Below the pieces are notes generated by a model. The model made no database searches, was not told the origin of the DNA, and saw nothing but the letters and a program-made list of their open reading frames with translations. Source: Acheta domesticus (taxonomy: Eukaryota > Arthropoda > Insecta > Orthoptera > Gryllidae). From it: DNA of 64,000 nucleotides. The position numbers were made by a program, and so were the translations under genes. The stretch is from contig JAHLJT010000631.1 of the NCBI GenBank assembly GCA_031308135.1, positions 221,641,433-221,705,432 on the forward strand, given 5' to 3'. Positions 36,401-44,460 of this stretch are shown here, piece by piece (positions within the stretch are counted from its first letter, which is position 1; each line of letters starts with the position of its first letter).

Positions 36401-38329
36401 CTATCGTGACTGGTATCCGCACTTATTCTCTTTGCGTCTTGATGGTTTGAATTGTCACCCACGGACCTTTTTCGCATTGTTCCGTTGCCTGATGACTGGA
36501 TGTTGAGCCTGTCTGGTGCTGTTGCCGTGTTGAAGGCTGTTGCGTGGTGGCCGACCTCACTGCTTCCCATGTTGGGGGTTGGAAATGGCGACGCTTCCAT
36601 GGCTTCGCCGTCTGCTGCGATGTGGTGTAATGGAGACACTGTTCCGTTGAATGAATAATTGTTATCGCAATTGACTGCATTCAGAGCTTGGCTGATAGCC
36701 TGCCCTGTTGATGAGGGTATGTCATAAGACGTATACTAAAAGAAACAAACAACTCGCTGAACACTACTAAGTAGAACCTTCACTAGGAACTGAAACGATA
36801 AGGAGCTCCGCTCTAGGGATCCGCTCGGGTCGGAGGCTCCTTCGCAAAAGTGACATCTTCGCCTATGCGATTACACCAGAGTGACCCAGCACCTTATGGT
36901 TGCAAGCTCGCATTCGCTGAGCGCGTTGCTGACTTTGCTCCGAAGTGACCCAGCGCCATCTGTTCTATGCTCGCAATTGCTGAGCGCGTTGCTGGCTTTG
37001 CTCCAAAGTGATCCTGCACCGTGTGTTGCAGGCTCGCATTTGCTGAGCGCTGTGATCGCTATGCTACGAAGTGACCCATTGGCGTCTGTTGCAGGCTCGC
37101 ATTTGCTGAGCGCGTTGCTGGCGGCGTACCGAGCAGTGCGCGAAGGGCGCGAATCGGCAATGGACGGAGCAACACGGGAGCCCCTCATCCTCCTCGTGTC
37201 GAGCGGCCAGGAGATCGGGGCAGAGCGCAAAGAGCTGCTGCGCGCCGTCACTGGCGCCACCAGCGACCCCGCCACCTCCGCGCCGCTCTACAGCCTGGCG
37301 TTCGGCCGCGACGCCGACTTGAACCTCCTGAAGCAGCTGTCGCTGCGCGGCAAGGGCTTCGCGCGCAAGATCTACGAGGCGGCGGACGCTGCGCTGCAGC
37401 TGCGCAACTTCTACCGGCGCGTGGCGTCGCCGCTGCTGGCGGACGTCACCTTCCACTACGCCGACGACCAGGTGAGCAGAGCGCCGACGCGACGCCCTGC
37501 AGCTGTCGTGCCGCTGCGCAGAGGCGTCAAGTGTGTGTGTGCGCAGGTGGAGGCGTCTTCGCTGACGCAGGCAGCGTTCCCCGTGCTGCTGGCGGGCGCG
37601 GAGCTGGCCGTGGCGGGCGTGGGCGTGGGCGGTGGCAGCGGGCTGCGGGCGACGGTGCGCGGGGCGGCGGGCGGGGGCGGGGGCGAGGGCGGGCGGGCGC
37701 CGCTGGAGAGGGCGGCGGCTGTGCAGCGCCTGGAGCCGCAGCAGGCGTCGTTCGTGGAGCGGCTGTGGGCGTACCTCACGGTGAGTGGGCGTGGCGTGGC
37801 ATGGGGGGCGTTGTGGGGGCGTGGGCGTGAGCGCTGTGCGTGTGGCAGGTGCGGCAGCTGCTGGAGCGCGCAGACGGGGGCGACGCGCAGGCGAAGGAGC
37901 GGGCGAGAGAGCTGGCGCTGCGCTACGCCTTCGTGGCTCTGTCCGCCGGGACGGAGTTGAAATCTGATGGGAAGATGACTTTTGCTTATGGATCATGTTA
38001 ACTTCTCCAAAACAAAGTGAAAAATTTATAATATGTGGTAGATAGTAAATGTGATTCTTAACTGTTTTTCGATGATATACCCAACGGTATATTTGCAACA
38101 TATTATACCTCAAATTTCTGAAAATGTCTATATTCACTGATACATATTTTTTATAAACCAAAGTAGACATTGTGTACATACGACACAATCAGCAATTACG
38201 TAACAAGGAAGTAAATTGTCATATCCCTTAGCAGCCCTTGAAGAAGGACCCATTTACGAAACTCGTCCACACTATTATGGGTCTTCACTACATCCGCTTC
38301 CGTTGAAATTCGTCCTAGCCGACGGGTAG
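24335..38329 (+). CDS. ITIH-like protein, copy B (VIT + MIDAS-less vWA)
   Basis: Tandem paralog of copy A. Exons: 24335-24492, 27447-27678, 27753-27887, 27961-28062, 28299-28463, 28628-28841, 37095-37471, 37547-37780, 37849-38001, with a possible alternative last exon at 38235-38329. All phases match copy A and no stop interrupts the joined frame. Three differences matter. Six codons are missing from the VIT core in exon 2. The MIDAS is broken, with DIGRS for DVSGS and SSG for TDG. The end after RYAFV is unrelated to the family's TSVTSLVVVKPDD. Intron 6 is 8.3 kb and carries a 6-kb LINE insertion. Either a protein with a non-metal-binding vWA fold, or a young pseudogene whose frame has not yet broken. 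Transcript data would decide. The signal-peptide exon was not found. Confidence 0.75.
24493..25558. other. ITIH-B intron 1, first part
   Basis: No repeat or exon recognised. Confidence 0.35.
25559..26764 (-). repeat. Family X copy, 1.2 kb
   Basis: From ACTAGAGGTGCTGCAGAATG to TATACGGGAAAGTA. Shorter than other copies, with an internal deletion in the second half. The terminal block has TACTCCGTATATACGTATG. Confidence 0.75.
26765..27446. other. ITIH-B intron 1, last part
   Basis: No gene recognised. Moderately GC-rich around 26930-27060, without motifs. Confidence 0.35.
27447..27678 (+). CDS. ITIH-B exon 2 (VIT core, shortened)
   Basis: 232 bp, 18 bp shorter than in copy A. The acceptor GCTCGAAG gives the expected split codon (AT plus A), then TMGGTACPVSVVERREEAPA. 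The segment EYQQAVRAGRTAAH of copy A is reduced to EKQEAAH, an in-frame loss. From there on it is near-identical to copy A. Confidence 0.82.
27753..27887 (+). CDS. ITIH-B exon 3
   Basis: 135 bp, essentially identical in protein to copy A exon 10588-10722, and flanked by near-identical short introns. Confidence 0.87.
27961..28062 (+). CDS. ITIH-B exon 4 (linker)
   Basis: 102 bp, VQRQAPTEALVRWEADEGAQ through GLLE. The preceding 73-bp intron loses similarity to copy A halfway, marking the end of the homogenised block. Confidence 0.85.
28299..28463 (+). CDS. ITIH-B exon 5 (vWA start, DIGRS)
   Basis: 165 bp, phase 0: VQYDIEHTDKSQLLMSEGGH, then PKHVIFVLDIGRSMYSSKMQ. At the MIDAS position the first Ser is Gly and the Gly is Arg, so the metal-binding DxSxS pattern is lost. 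Otherwise a good vWA first strand. Acceptor CATCACCAG, donor GTAGGC. Confidence 0.87.
28628..28841 (+). CDS. ITIH-B exon 6 (vWA)
   Basis: 214 bp, ending in phase 1: MKKAMPAILTGLRECDAFSL, LTFSAEARVWVRGLGFVA, then LQPQTTS before GTGACT. Its last roughly 120 bp plus about 40 bp of intron are repeated downstream in tandem. Only this first donor gives the phase that exon 7 needs. Confidence 0.85.
28721..29190 (+). repeat. 163-bp tandem repeat of an exon-intron border
   Basis: Three units starting at 28721, 28884 and 29047, from CGCGGACTGGGCTTCGTGGC through CTGCAACCTCAGACAACCTC and the AG/GT donor into the intron. Units 2 and 3 have no acceptor in front. 163 is not a multiple of 3, so donors 2 and 3 (after 29004 and 29167) would break the frame to exon 7. 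Confidence 0.92.
29191..29560 (+). repeat. Two decayed units of the same tandem family
   Basis: Two further stretches, about 185 bp apart, share GTATCTG then GATTGATTCGA then CATTTTATTG. Each ends in a worn version of the exon edge (GTTGTCAGGTAGCTGCAACC and GTTGTTCGTCAGCTGCAAC). They look like older copies of the repeated exon border. Confidence 0.6.
29585..30777 (-). repeat. Family X copy, truncated; left arm of a large inverted repeat
   Basis: Starts at ACTAGTGGTGCTATACAATG and breaks off near 30777 before the terminal region. The copy at 30846-32435 lies in the opposite orientation, so roughly 1.15 kb of each can pair. Confidence 0.75.
30826..30840. repeat. 15-bp target-site duplication, left
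   Basis: GTGACATCTTCGCCT, identical to 36850-36864. Confidence 0.85.
30846..32435 (+). repeat. Family X copy (inverted), 1.6 kb
   Basis: Begins TACTTTCCCGTATACATACG and ends CTGTAGAACCACTAGT, the opposite orientation to its neighbours. It is part of the 6-kb insertion. Internal landmarks (GTCTGTCCGTC tract, CACTGCTAGCGCGTACACC) are in the expected order. Confidence 0.75.
32440..35240 (-). pseudogene. Jockey-like LINE ORF2 (endonuclease-RT), frameshifted
   Basis: Minus-strand fragments in order: endonuclease pieces (ITETHLKERNK, NGGGIVIAVK, LVLGDLNSKNINWG, SDHIPVLI), reverse transcriptase fingers (KKSPGHDKINKMILKKL, SYRPISLLP), palm GLPQRSPLSP and FADDTAIYLSGTSLTA (about 33250-33310), thumb IKYFGQNIDTKLNWKHHI, and a tail LLLYACPIWLNTAKTNLNKI. 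The order is complete, so the element was once whole, but at least four frame changes separate the blocks. Confidence 0.82.
35237..36660 (-). pseudogene. Jockey-like LINE ORF1 (gag-like, zinc knuckles)
   Basis: Minus strand. CCHC-type knuckles at about 35640-35800 read QCQRCLDFGHSKNNC, CAFCSGNHYSATC and CANCRKPPC. Upstream are VATNFVAENKNNKGRV-like and AFKNINQSISDQEIIQDLTQ segments typical of jockey ORF1 RNA-binding proteins. Broken into at least four frames (36639-36385, 36366-36079, 36027-35752, 35888-35237). Confidence 0.75.
36850..36864. repeat. 15-bp target-site duplication, right
   Basis: GTGACATCTTCGCCT, identical to 30826-30840. Confidence 0.85.
36880..37140 (+). repeat. 63-bp tandem repeat containing the exon 7 acceptor
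   Basis: Unit starts at 36906, 36969, 37032 and 37095, the last being the true exon start. Each holds GCTCGCATTTGCTGAGCGCG or a close variant. The period is 21 codons and the whole array is open in the exon frame (LLSALLALLQSDPAPCVAGS type repeats). Units 3 and 4 both have TGTTGCAG as a usable acceptor. Confidence 0.9.
37095..37471 (+). CDS. ITIH-B exon 7 (vWA core, SSG for TDG)
   Basis: 377 bp. GSHLLSALLAAYRAVREGRE, then LILLVSSGQEIGAERKELL, then a stretch identical to copy A from ELLRAVT onward, including LYSLAFGRDADLNLLKQLSL. The second MIDAS Asp is gone. An in-frame upstream acceptor at 37031 could add 21 residues. Confidence 0.87.
37547..37780 (+). CDS. ITIH-B exon 8 (post-vWA)
   Basis: 234 bp, 78 codons. 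Near-identical to copy A exon 8 except for two fewer codons in the Gly/Val run and a few substitutions (SSLTQAAFP, GGRAPLERA). Confidence 0.87.
37849..38001 (+). CDS. ITIH-B exon 9, divergent end
   Basis: Same start as copy A (VRQLLERADGGDAQAKERAR, ALRYAFV), then ALSAGTELKSDGKMTFAYGS and C, with TAA at 37999-38001. Identity with copy A stops at the last bases of the FV codons, so the family-typical TSVTSLVVVKPDD is absent. The protein may end here, or splice onward to 38235. Confidence 0.7.
   Translation: MRQLLERADGGDAQAKERARELALRYAFVALSAGTELKSDGKMTFAYGSC
38235..38329 (+). CDS. Candidate terminal exon of ITIH-B
   Basis: After TCCCTTAGCAG, one frame reads LEEGPIYETRPHYYGSSLHP, then LPLKFVLADG, to a TAG at 38327-38329. 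An AATAAA follows 19 bp later. A second frame (PLKKDPFTKLVHT, stopping earlier) is also open, so the phase is uncertain, and a matching donor in exon 9 (T then GTTAAC near 37996) is weak. Confidence 0.35.
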
Positions 38330-38347
38330 TTATAGGTGTTTAATTTC

Positions 38348-38353
38348 AATAAA
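38348..38353 (+). other. Candidate polyadenylation signal
   Basis: AATAAA just after the open stretch at 38235-38329, consistent with the 3' end of ITIH-B. Confidence 0.4.
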
Positions 38354-38747
38354 AATCAATTTTTAATGTTACATTTATTTTTGTGGTTACACTAAATCTG
38401 GCCGTGTCATTGTTTCTTGGCCTGTGCCAAGTGTTAAATAAGTTGTAACCTCTGTTTTTTTCCTTTTTCTTTGTTTTCTTCCCGACTTGCCTACAATGGA
38501 CGCTTCGAACGTCTAAAATGTGCCAAGAGAAAACTCAATGTATCCCCACTGTGCATTGCGCTCTTTCTACTTGAAGAGGAAAGACGAGTGCCACTACTTC
38601 AGCCTCTCGTTCACTCTGTCGTTGGCACGAGCTCGTTCATTCTCTTGTTCTCTCGGTTTTGTAGCATCTGCCTCCACTTTGGTGTTTCTAGGGAGAAATA
38701 ACTGTTATTGGAGTTGCTCCAGGGCAGAACAGGGCGCATTCGCATGG
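38354..38747. other. Spacer downstream of ITIH-B
   Basis: Nothing recognised; T-rich at 38450-38480. Confidence 0.35.
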
Positions 38748-39107
38748 ACCACCCGCACCGGCGCACCGTGAGCACCTTGTGCAAGCCAGTCTTTTTAACG
38801 TAGGTTTTTATTTCTTGGCGGGTGGGGGCTTGTCTTCACGATGGAATATCTCACGGTATTTAGCGTCTTTCTCGGCCGTTTCGCTAGGAGTCAATGATCG
38901 TGACTGTATCGAGCAGTGGTGGCGATCATGCGACACGACCGAAAACGACGCGAAATACCGTAAGATATTCTATCGTGAATACAAGCCCCCACCAGGGGTC
39001 CGTCACTTATACTCTCTGGCCCCCACGCTCCAAGAAATAAAAACCTACATATAGAAGACTACCTTGCACAAGGTGCTCAGGATGCGCCGATGCGGGTGGT
39101 TCCGCAG
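38748..39107. mobile_element. Foldback (hairpin) element
   Basis: The two halves are reverse complements with breaks. ACCACCCGCACCGGCGCACC, GAGCACCTTGTGCAAG and TAGGTTTTTATTTCTTGG on the left match CCAAGAAATAAAAACCTA, CTTGCACAAGGTGCTC and GCGCCGATGCGGGTGGT on the right. The centre holds a second inverted pair (CTCACGGTATTTAGCGTC / GACGCGAAATACCGTAAG). No coding capacity. Confidence 0.7.
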
Positions 39108-39149
39108 CATTACATAACTTATCCTATATTATAGTGCGAGTTTTCTAAT

Positions 39150-39335
39150 TCTGCCGCTCAAGCCCGTATGGTCACGATGAAATATCACACTGCATTTCGT
39201 GTCTTTCTCGGTCCTGTCGCTACAAGTCGCATGATCGCAAGCACTGCTTGATACGGTCGCGATCAAGCGATATCTTGGCTCACAACAGAGAAAGACGCGA
39301 AATATCGTGACATAGTCCATCGTGTAGATCCTTCA
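39150..39335. mobile_element. Second related hairpin
   Basis: CACGATGAAATATCAC and TTTCGTGTCTTTCTCGG on the left pair with AGAGAAAGACGCGAAATATC and CATCGTG on the right. The motifs match the core of the previous hairpin. Confidence 0.6.
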
Positions 39336-39381
39336 GGGGCAAAGTTACAAAAATCGCAGTATACGTGTATTACTCCGTATA

Positions 39382-39389
39382 TACATAAG
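39382..39389. repeat. 8-bp target-site duplication, left (hAT)
   Basis: TACATAAG, repeated exactly at 44519-44526. Confidence 0.85.
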
Positions 39390-39620
39390 CAGGGGCGGGA
39401 TTTCGGATCTTTTATTGGGGGGGCAAATTTGGACGCTATTATAAATATCAAAATATTCGTTTATATGCTTTAAGTTAATTAATTGTGCTGCAATTACACA
39501 CATTGCTTTCAATTTTGTTAATTATTATTGAATGTTATTAATTATATTAGTTGCACACAGCGATGAGATTCCGCATTGTTACTTGAACGGTTCAAACTGT
39601 TAATTCAACGATACATTTTT

Positions 39621-41343
39621 ACTTTCCCGTATACGTGCGTATACACGTATATACGTAGTATAGGGAAAGTTATGTAATGCTGCGCGAAAAAATGGCCAAT
39701 TTTCGGCGGAAAAAAAATTAATTGTCGGGCCGTTAAAAGAAACTAGTGGTGCTACAGAATGGCACAGACTTTCCCGTATTAGTTTTCTATTTCCTTGGGT
39801 CGTCGCTAGCTATTCGGATTTGTCACATACTCTTTCTTGCCAGCTACAATCTATCACCGCCAAAAGTACATTTTGTTTTTTGAATTTTCTTAATTATTTC
39901 GGTTTCCTATTGGTAGAACGAAAATATTAATTTTAGAATATTAAAGAAAACAAAAACCTAGTCATAAATAGCAATTTTCTTTTAAAAATTAAGCGCCGTT
40001 TAAGAGAAAATGTCGTTTTAGCGCTACTAAAATTGCGAAATTTGAAGCTTATTTTCGCAGACAATTTTTGAGTTTTCAAGATACTTTATTTGAAGTTATT
40101 TGAAGCACTTACACTCACAAATATAATAATGTTTACAAATTGCTGGTAATGTGCATATTAAAGATGTGAGAGATCTTTCAAAAAATTACAATTATGTAAT
40201 TTTTGATAAACCAAAAAAAAAACACTGAAAATAAACTTTACGCCATACTTAAGAGTGTAATTAGCACTATCCGTGACAAAAGTTTGGAGAAACAATTTGC
40301 AGCCATATATGAGAAAATGGCATTTGAGCGTTTCTGAAAATGCGAAATTTTGAGCTACTTTCACAAAAAACGGTTGTGTTTTCGAGAAACGTTACTTGAC
40401 ATTATTTAAAGCACATGTAATCGTAAATATAATAATGTGAAAAAATCGCCGCTAATGTACATATTATCGACGTGAGAAACATGTGAAAAAATTTACATTT
40501 TTGTAATTTTTGGAAAAAACAACCTATAGAGCAATATGGCTTTCATGGCATCTGATAGAGTATATTTACCACTATCCCTACCAAAAGTTCAAAGAAAAAA
40601 TTTGGAGCCGTTTTTGAGAAAATCCCGTTTTTGTAATTTTTTTTAAGTGCACATATTGCAGGCACTATTGCACGAAAACTACTAAAATTTTGAAAAACAT
40701 TTACATGATCTTTATGGAAGAACTCAATATGCAGAACAAATTTTATTTGAAGAAAAATCTCTATCTTCAATTTTGTAGTTGGAGAATGACGCCGAATAAA
40801 ATTCAAACTTTCACAATTTTCGAAAATTCAGAGTTATTCGTGAGAATCGTACCTATGCCATATTAATAAGTGTATTTTACTTTATTCATACAAGAAATTT
40901 AAAGAAAAAATTTGGAGCCGTTTTTGAGAAAATTTTGAAAATCCTTGGGGGGCTTCATATAAAGTACCTCCAAATTTTGAAGAATCTTTTTCAAAATCTT
41001 AAAGCTGTGACTAGAATCAGATCGACTACGGAATATCCATTTTGGAAGAAATCGTACGTATGGTTTAGGCGCTAGCAGTGTTCACAGACGGACGGACAGA
41101 CGGATGTTTTCCTTTCAATTGGGTTTTCGGTATCAAGGACCTAGAAAACAGGGTTTCTGGCTACACCACGTGTTATGGGATTTTTTTCTTAATTTAGCAA
41201 CTGGTTTTATCCACTTATTCGTTTTCACGGCCCGGCAATTAATTTTTTTCTGCCGAAAATTGGCCATTTTTTCGCGCAGCATTACATAACTTTCCCTATA
41301 CTACGTATATCACTCCGTGTATCCGTACGTATACGGGAAAGTA
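39621..41343 (-). mobile_element. Family X, complete element with both terminal inverted repeats
   Basis: The best-preserved copy. The left end TACTTTCCCGTATACGTGCG and the right end CGTACGTATACGGGAAAGTA form inverted repeats of about 115 bp that extend through GTTATGTAATGCTGCGCGAA, AATGGCCAATTTTCGGC and the GGGCCGT block. A TA on each side is compatible with TA target use. The 1.5-kb interior starts ACTAGTGGTGCTACAGAATG, has no coding capacity, and includes a GACGGACGGACAG tract at about 41087. Confidence 0.8.
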
Positions 41344-42070
41344 ATAATTGTCTAGTTGGATTTGAATTTGTGACTAATGTGGGTGGCTTGGCAGGCACTT
41401 TTTTTTCATGCCACACGCAATTTTTTCTGTTTTTCGATTGCATTATCTCTATTGGGGACCAGATAAATTTTTGAAACAAATACTCCTGAAAGGTCACTAT
41501 AGTAGCAAACCGCTGTATACATTTCGAAGTGTGACTCCAAGAGGATTTAAAAAATTCGTCAATATGTGCAAAAAGTGTATCTTTTGCAACCGTTTTTTAA
41601 TTGTTTATAGGTGAGAACAAAATTTTTAATTGTGGTACAAAATTAGTCCATAATTAGTAGACAACAATGGATTAGGTGATTTTGAATTTCTGAAAAGTGG
41701 GGGTTGTAGGTTGACGTCAAGCTAGCACCCCCACTTTTGAATGTCGTTTTTTATTGGTTTATAGTTGAGTAAAAATTTTTTATTTTGGTACAAAATTAGT
41801 ACGTAATTAGTTCAAAATTATAGGCTAGTTAATTTTTTATTTCTGACAAGTGGGGGTTGCAGCTTGACGGAGGTCCGGCTTTTGCCGAGTCGGCAATGCC
41901 GACGGCTCTTTGCTCTCGACTTGTCTTTTTGATGAACCCTGATATACACTGTGGTACAAAAGGCGTTTAATAAAAGTAAATATATTCCATTTTAATAAAC
42001 GAAAATATATTAAGCGAGAGAACAAATGGCCACCTTACAAGACGCCGTACTATTCAGCCCATTCACTAAT
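41344..42070. other. hAT interior, with a two-unit repeat of about 155 bp
   Basis: Around 41601 and 41756 two units share TTTATAG(G/T)TGAG, TTTGGTACAAAATTAGT or a variant, AATTAG and AAGTGGGGGTTG. No coding sequence recognised. Confidence 0.5.
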
Positions 42071-43066
42071 AGCGTTTTCCATTCGTTGCACTGAAACCCA
42101 CCCTAGTGCAGGGCAAATACGTCATCGCTCCGCAACAGTGCTGCCCCACACGCGTGAAGGGCAGTCGTGGGGCAGCCACGAATGAATAATATTTCGGAAC
42201 TGAGTCGGTGCGTGTACGCTAAGCAATGAGATTATAGACAGCTGTTCTTCGTCTGCCACACTGACAGAACTCGAAAAATATGAATTTTTGATTTGTGATC
42301 GTTGTTATAATTTTTATGATAATTATTGTTATATTAACACATCTTGTACGAAGTCTTTGGTAATTGTTTACTCCTTAATTCATAAAGTATTAACGTGTGA
42401 TTCTTTATTTAAAAACTACTGAAAATTTCAAAAGCGAATCTGTGGAAAGTTCATTTCTCGAGATTTGTCAGTGATTGATTTCGAACATAGTACACTACAT
42501 TTCGAACCGAAAGGCTTCTGCAGAATTATTTGGTTATTGAAAACTATAAAAATATTAATATAAGCATTTCCGCTTGCGCATGCAAAAAACTGTTCTTAGC
42601 ACATTGTATATTTGGATGATTTTGTAAGGGGATAGGTTTGATAAGTAGCACTGAATTTGTTAACATGCAGTAATTTACGGTTGAATTTTACGAAAACACA
42701 AACTGATTTTCCGAACTTCGAGGAACTCACAAAGTTATTTTAAAGCATTTCTTGTAAAACATGGTATACTCCATTTATAGTGTCCCTATGTGACAGGAGA
42801 TCCTCAATTGCCTTTACAATTACACCACGAATCCAAATCAACATTCGTAACTTCCGTACCTAACCTCAAAATGGCCCAGTGCAATGGACTGCACCGTCGA
42901 GCTCGTCAGTGCAGGTTAGGGCGCCCCGAGTGCACCCTGGTTCCGTGTCATTGTGCGAATGGAACATGGGCTTCTCTGCACTGGTGCGCCCTAGCGGCCG
43001 AATGGAACACGAAAGCTGCCCTGAGTGTGCACTGGGTGCGCACCAGTGCGGCGAATGGAAAACGCT
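42071..43066. mobile_element. Candidate 1-kb DNA element with inverted ends
   Basis: AGCGTTTTCCATTCGTTGCA at the left and GTGCGGCGAATGGAAAACGC at the right are imperfect inverted repeats of about 22 bp, flanked by CTAAT / TATAA-like sequence. The interior is unassigned; the last 250 bp are GC-rich, with TGGTGCGCCCTAGCGGCCGA. Confidence 0.45.
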
Positions 43067-43239
43067 ATAAGTTCATGTGCACGAATAAAATTACAGGAAG
43101 TAAATCGATTCAAGCGAAAACAATGTTATCAGAATATTATTGGAAATATTATGTTGGTATTGTCTTGGCCCAATTCACGTCTCTTTCGAAAGAGAAATAC
43201 ACAAGAATAACTGACTTCGACCCACTTCTAGATAAAAAC

Positions 43240-43415
43240 CTGTAATATACGCCGATAGTTCTTACGATCTCGCACCGAAGGATCGCGGGTTCGACTCCCA
43301 CCTTGGGCATGATTGCATTTCTATTCGTCCTTTCACTCCCTATCATCACCATATCATTTCATCTTCACAGTTACCATAACGACACAATTAACAAATAACA
43401 AAAAACAGACATGCA
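43240..43415 (+). mobile_element. tRNA-related SINE, 5' shortened
   Basis: GATCTCGCACCGAAGGATCG followed by GCGGGTTCGACTCCCACCTT is the anticodon-to-T-arm part of a tRNA with a good B box (GGTTCGACTCC). An unrelated body and an AACAAATAACAAAAAAC tail follow. The A-box half is not recognisable. Confidence 0.55.
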
Positions 43416-44460
43416 ATTCCATGAAATCCCGCGGTCTAGTTATTAGAATCGAATAAAGATACATAATTATTAATGTCACTGCAAGATCTCAATTGCATTA
43501 CTGCAAGATCTCAACTGAGCTCTTATTCTTATGACGTCGCAGAGATGTCATCGTCACCTATACCGAAATCCCTCTGACTGAGGACTAGGACAGTGGTCCG
43601 CATTCATGTTGGACAAACATTTATTTCACAGCTCGCAAAAACAATTTAAAAATGAGAGAACCAAATGGGTGGACAACAGGCTTATTATAATTAACGACTG
43701 ATTTATTTTGCTCTCTTTTGTCCCTGTCACTCACAGCTGTCGTTAAGACATTTTTAATTTTATTATTAATAATAGAGTATTTATTTTGGTCTATAAGCAA
43801 AATACTAAGAATCAACTTTCCACTCCATTTACAAGACATTTCTCTTCACAAATATGAATGAAACGAATTACGTGTGAATAGTACCGATTATAATGAATCG
43901 TACCGCAAGCCGCCCACTGTTTCCTGACACCTCTTTCAGCTCCTGTGAGGTTGGTCATTCCGATAAACTGGCCTGATTTAGGTGGTGTGTGTGTGTGTGT
44001 GCGAGTGAGTGTCGTGGCGTGAGAAAGCCCGCCACTGACCCCACTGATCTACAGTGCCGAAAGGACACGTACTGTGGATGCGTTGAGGGCTCCGAAAGAA
44101 CAGAGACTTCGTTCTCTCTTTCGCGTAAGTTCGAAACTGAGTAGGAAGTACAAGATGTCAAATCTACCATGATTTTACGCATGAAACTGTTTAATTTCTA
44201 AGTAAATATCATTTAAAAGTAAAATATAATTGAAGATGTTTTTTTTAGTACGGGATATTCACAGTAACGCTGAACATTATCCCGCGCGTTTTATAATATT
44301 GAACTAAAGTTTGCCAATTTATTTAAGCAGTATGGTATTATCTTAGCTTAATAAAATTATTATTCCCTTAATTATTATTAAAATTCTTCTGAAAATACAG
44401 AAAAAAGTAAATCTTTTTTTACATAAACTTGAATGCAATGTCTAAATATATTTTTTTAAA
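43416..44460. other. hAT interior, right part
   Basis: No transposase motif seen. A (GT)n run sits at 43983-44002. Reading frames are short on both strands. Confidence 0.35.

Larger units (their letters stand above)
30841..36849 (-). mobile_element. 6.0-kb jockey-like LINE insertion with 3'-transduced family X
   Basis: Bounded by an exact 15-bp direct repeat, GTGACATCTTCGCCT, at 30826-30840 and 36850-36864, as expected of target-primed insertion. On the minus strand the order is 5' end (36849), ORF1, ORF2, a 3' end with AATAAA at about 32440, then directly a complete 1.6-kb family X unit, then a short A-run against the target duplication (T-run on the plus strand at 30840-30846). The whole interval therefore looks like one event that carried downstream sequence along. 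Both ORFs are frameshifted. Confidence 0.7.

Noticed and set aside
36881..37960. 359-codon plus-strand frame as a separate intronless gene
   Set aside because: It reads through the short intron at 37472-37546. The part from 37095 is ITIH-B exon 7 and the upstream part is the 63-bp tandem repeat.
37064..38188. 374-codon minus-strand reading frame
   Set aside because: Antisense to ITIH-B exons 7-9. Arg/Pro/Ala-rich shadow of GC-rich coding sequence, with no motifs.
42790..43245. 151-codon frame in the hAT interior
   Set aside because: No domain; it crosses the border of the 1-kb inverted-repeat element and the SINE.
43240..43310. Functional tRNA gene
   Set aside because: Only the T-arm half is tRNA-like; no acceptor stem pairs, and a SINE-type body and tail follow.
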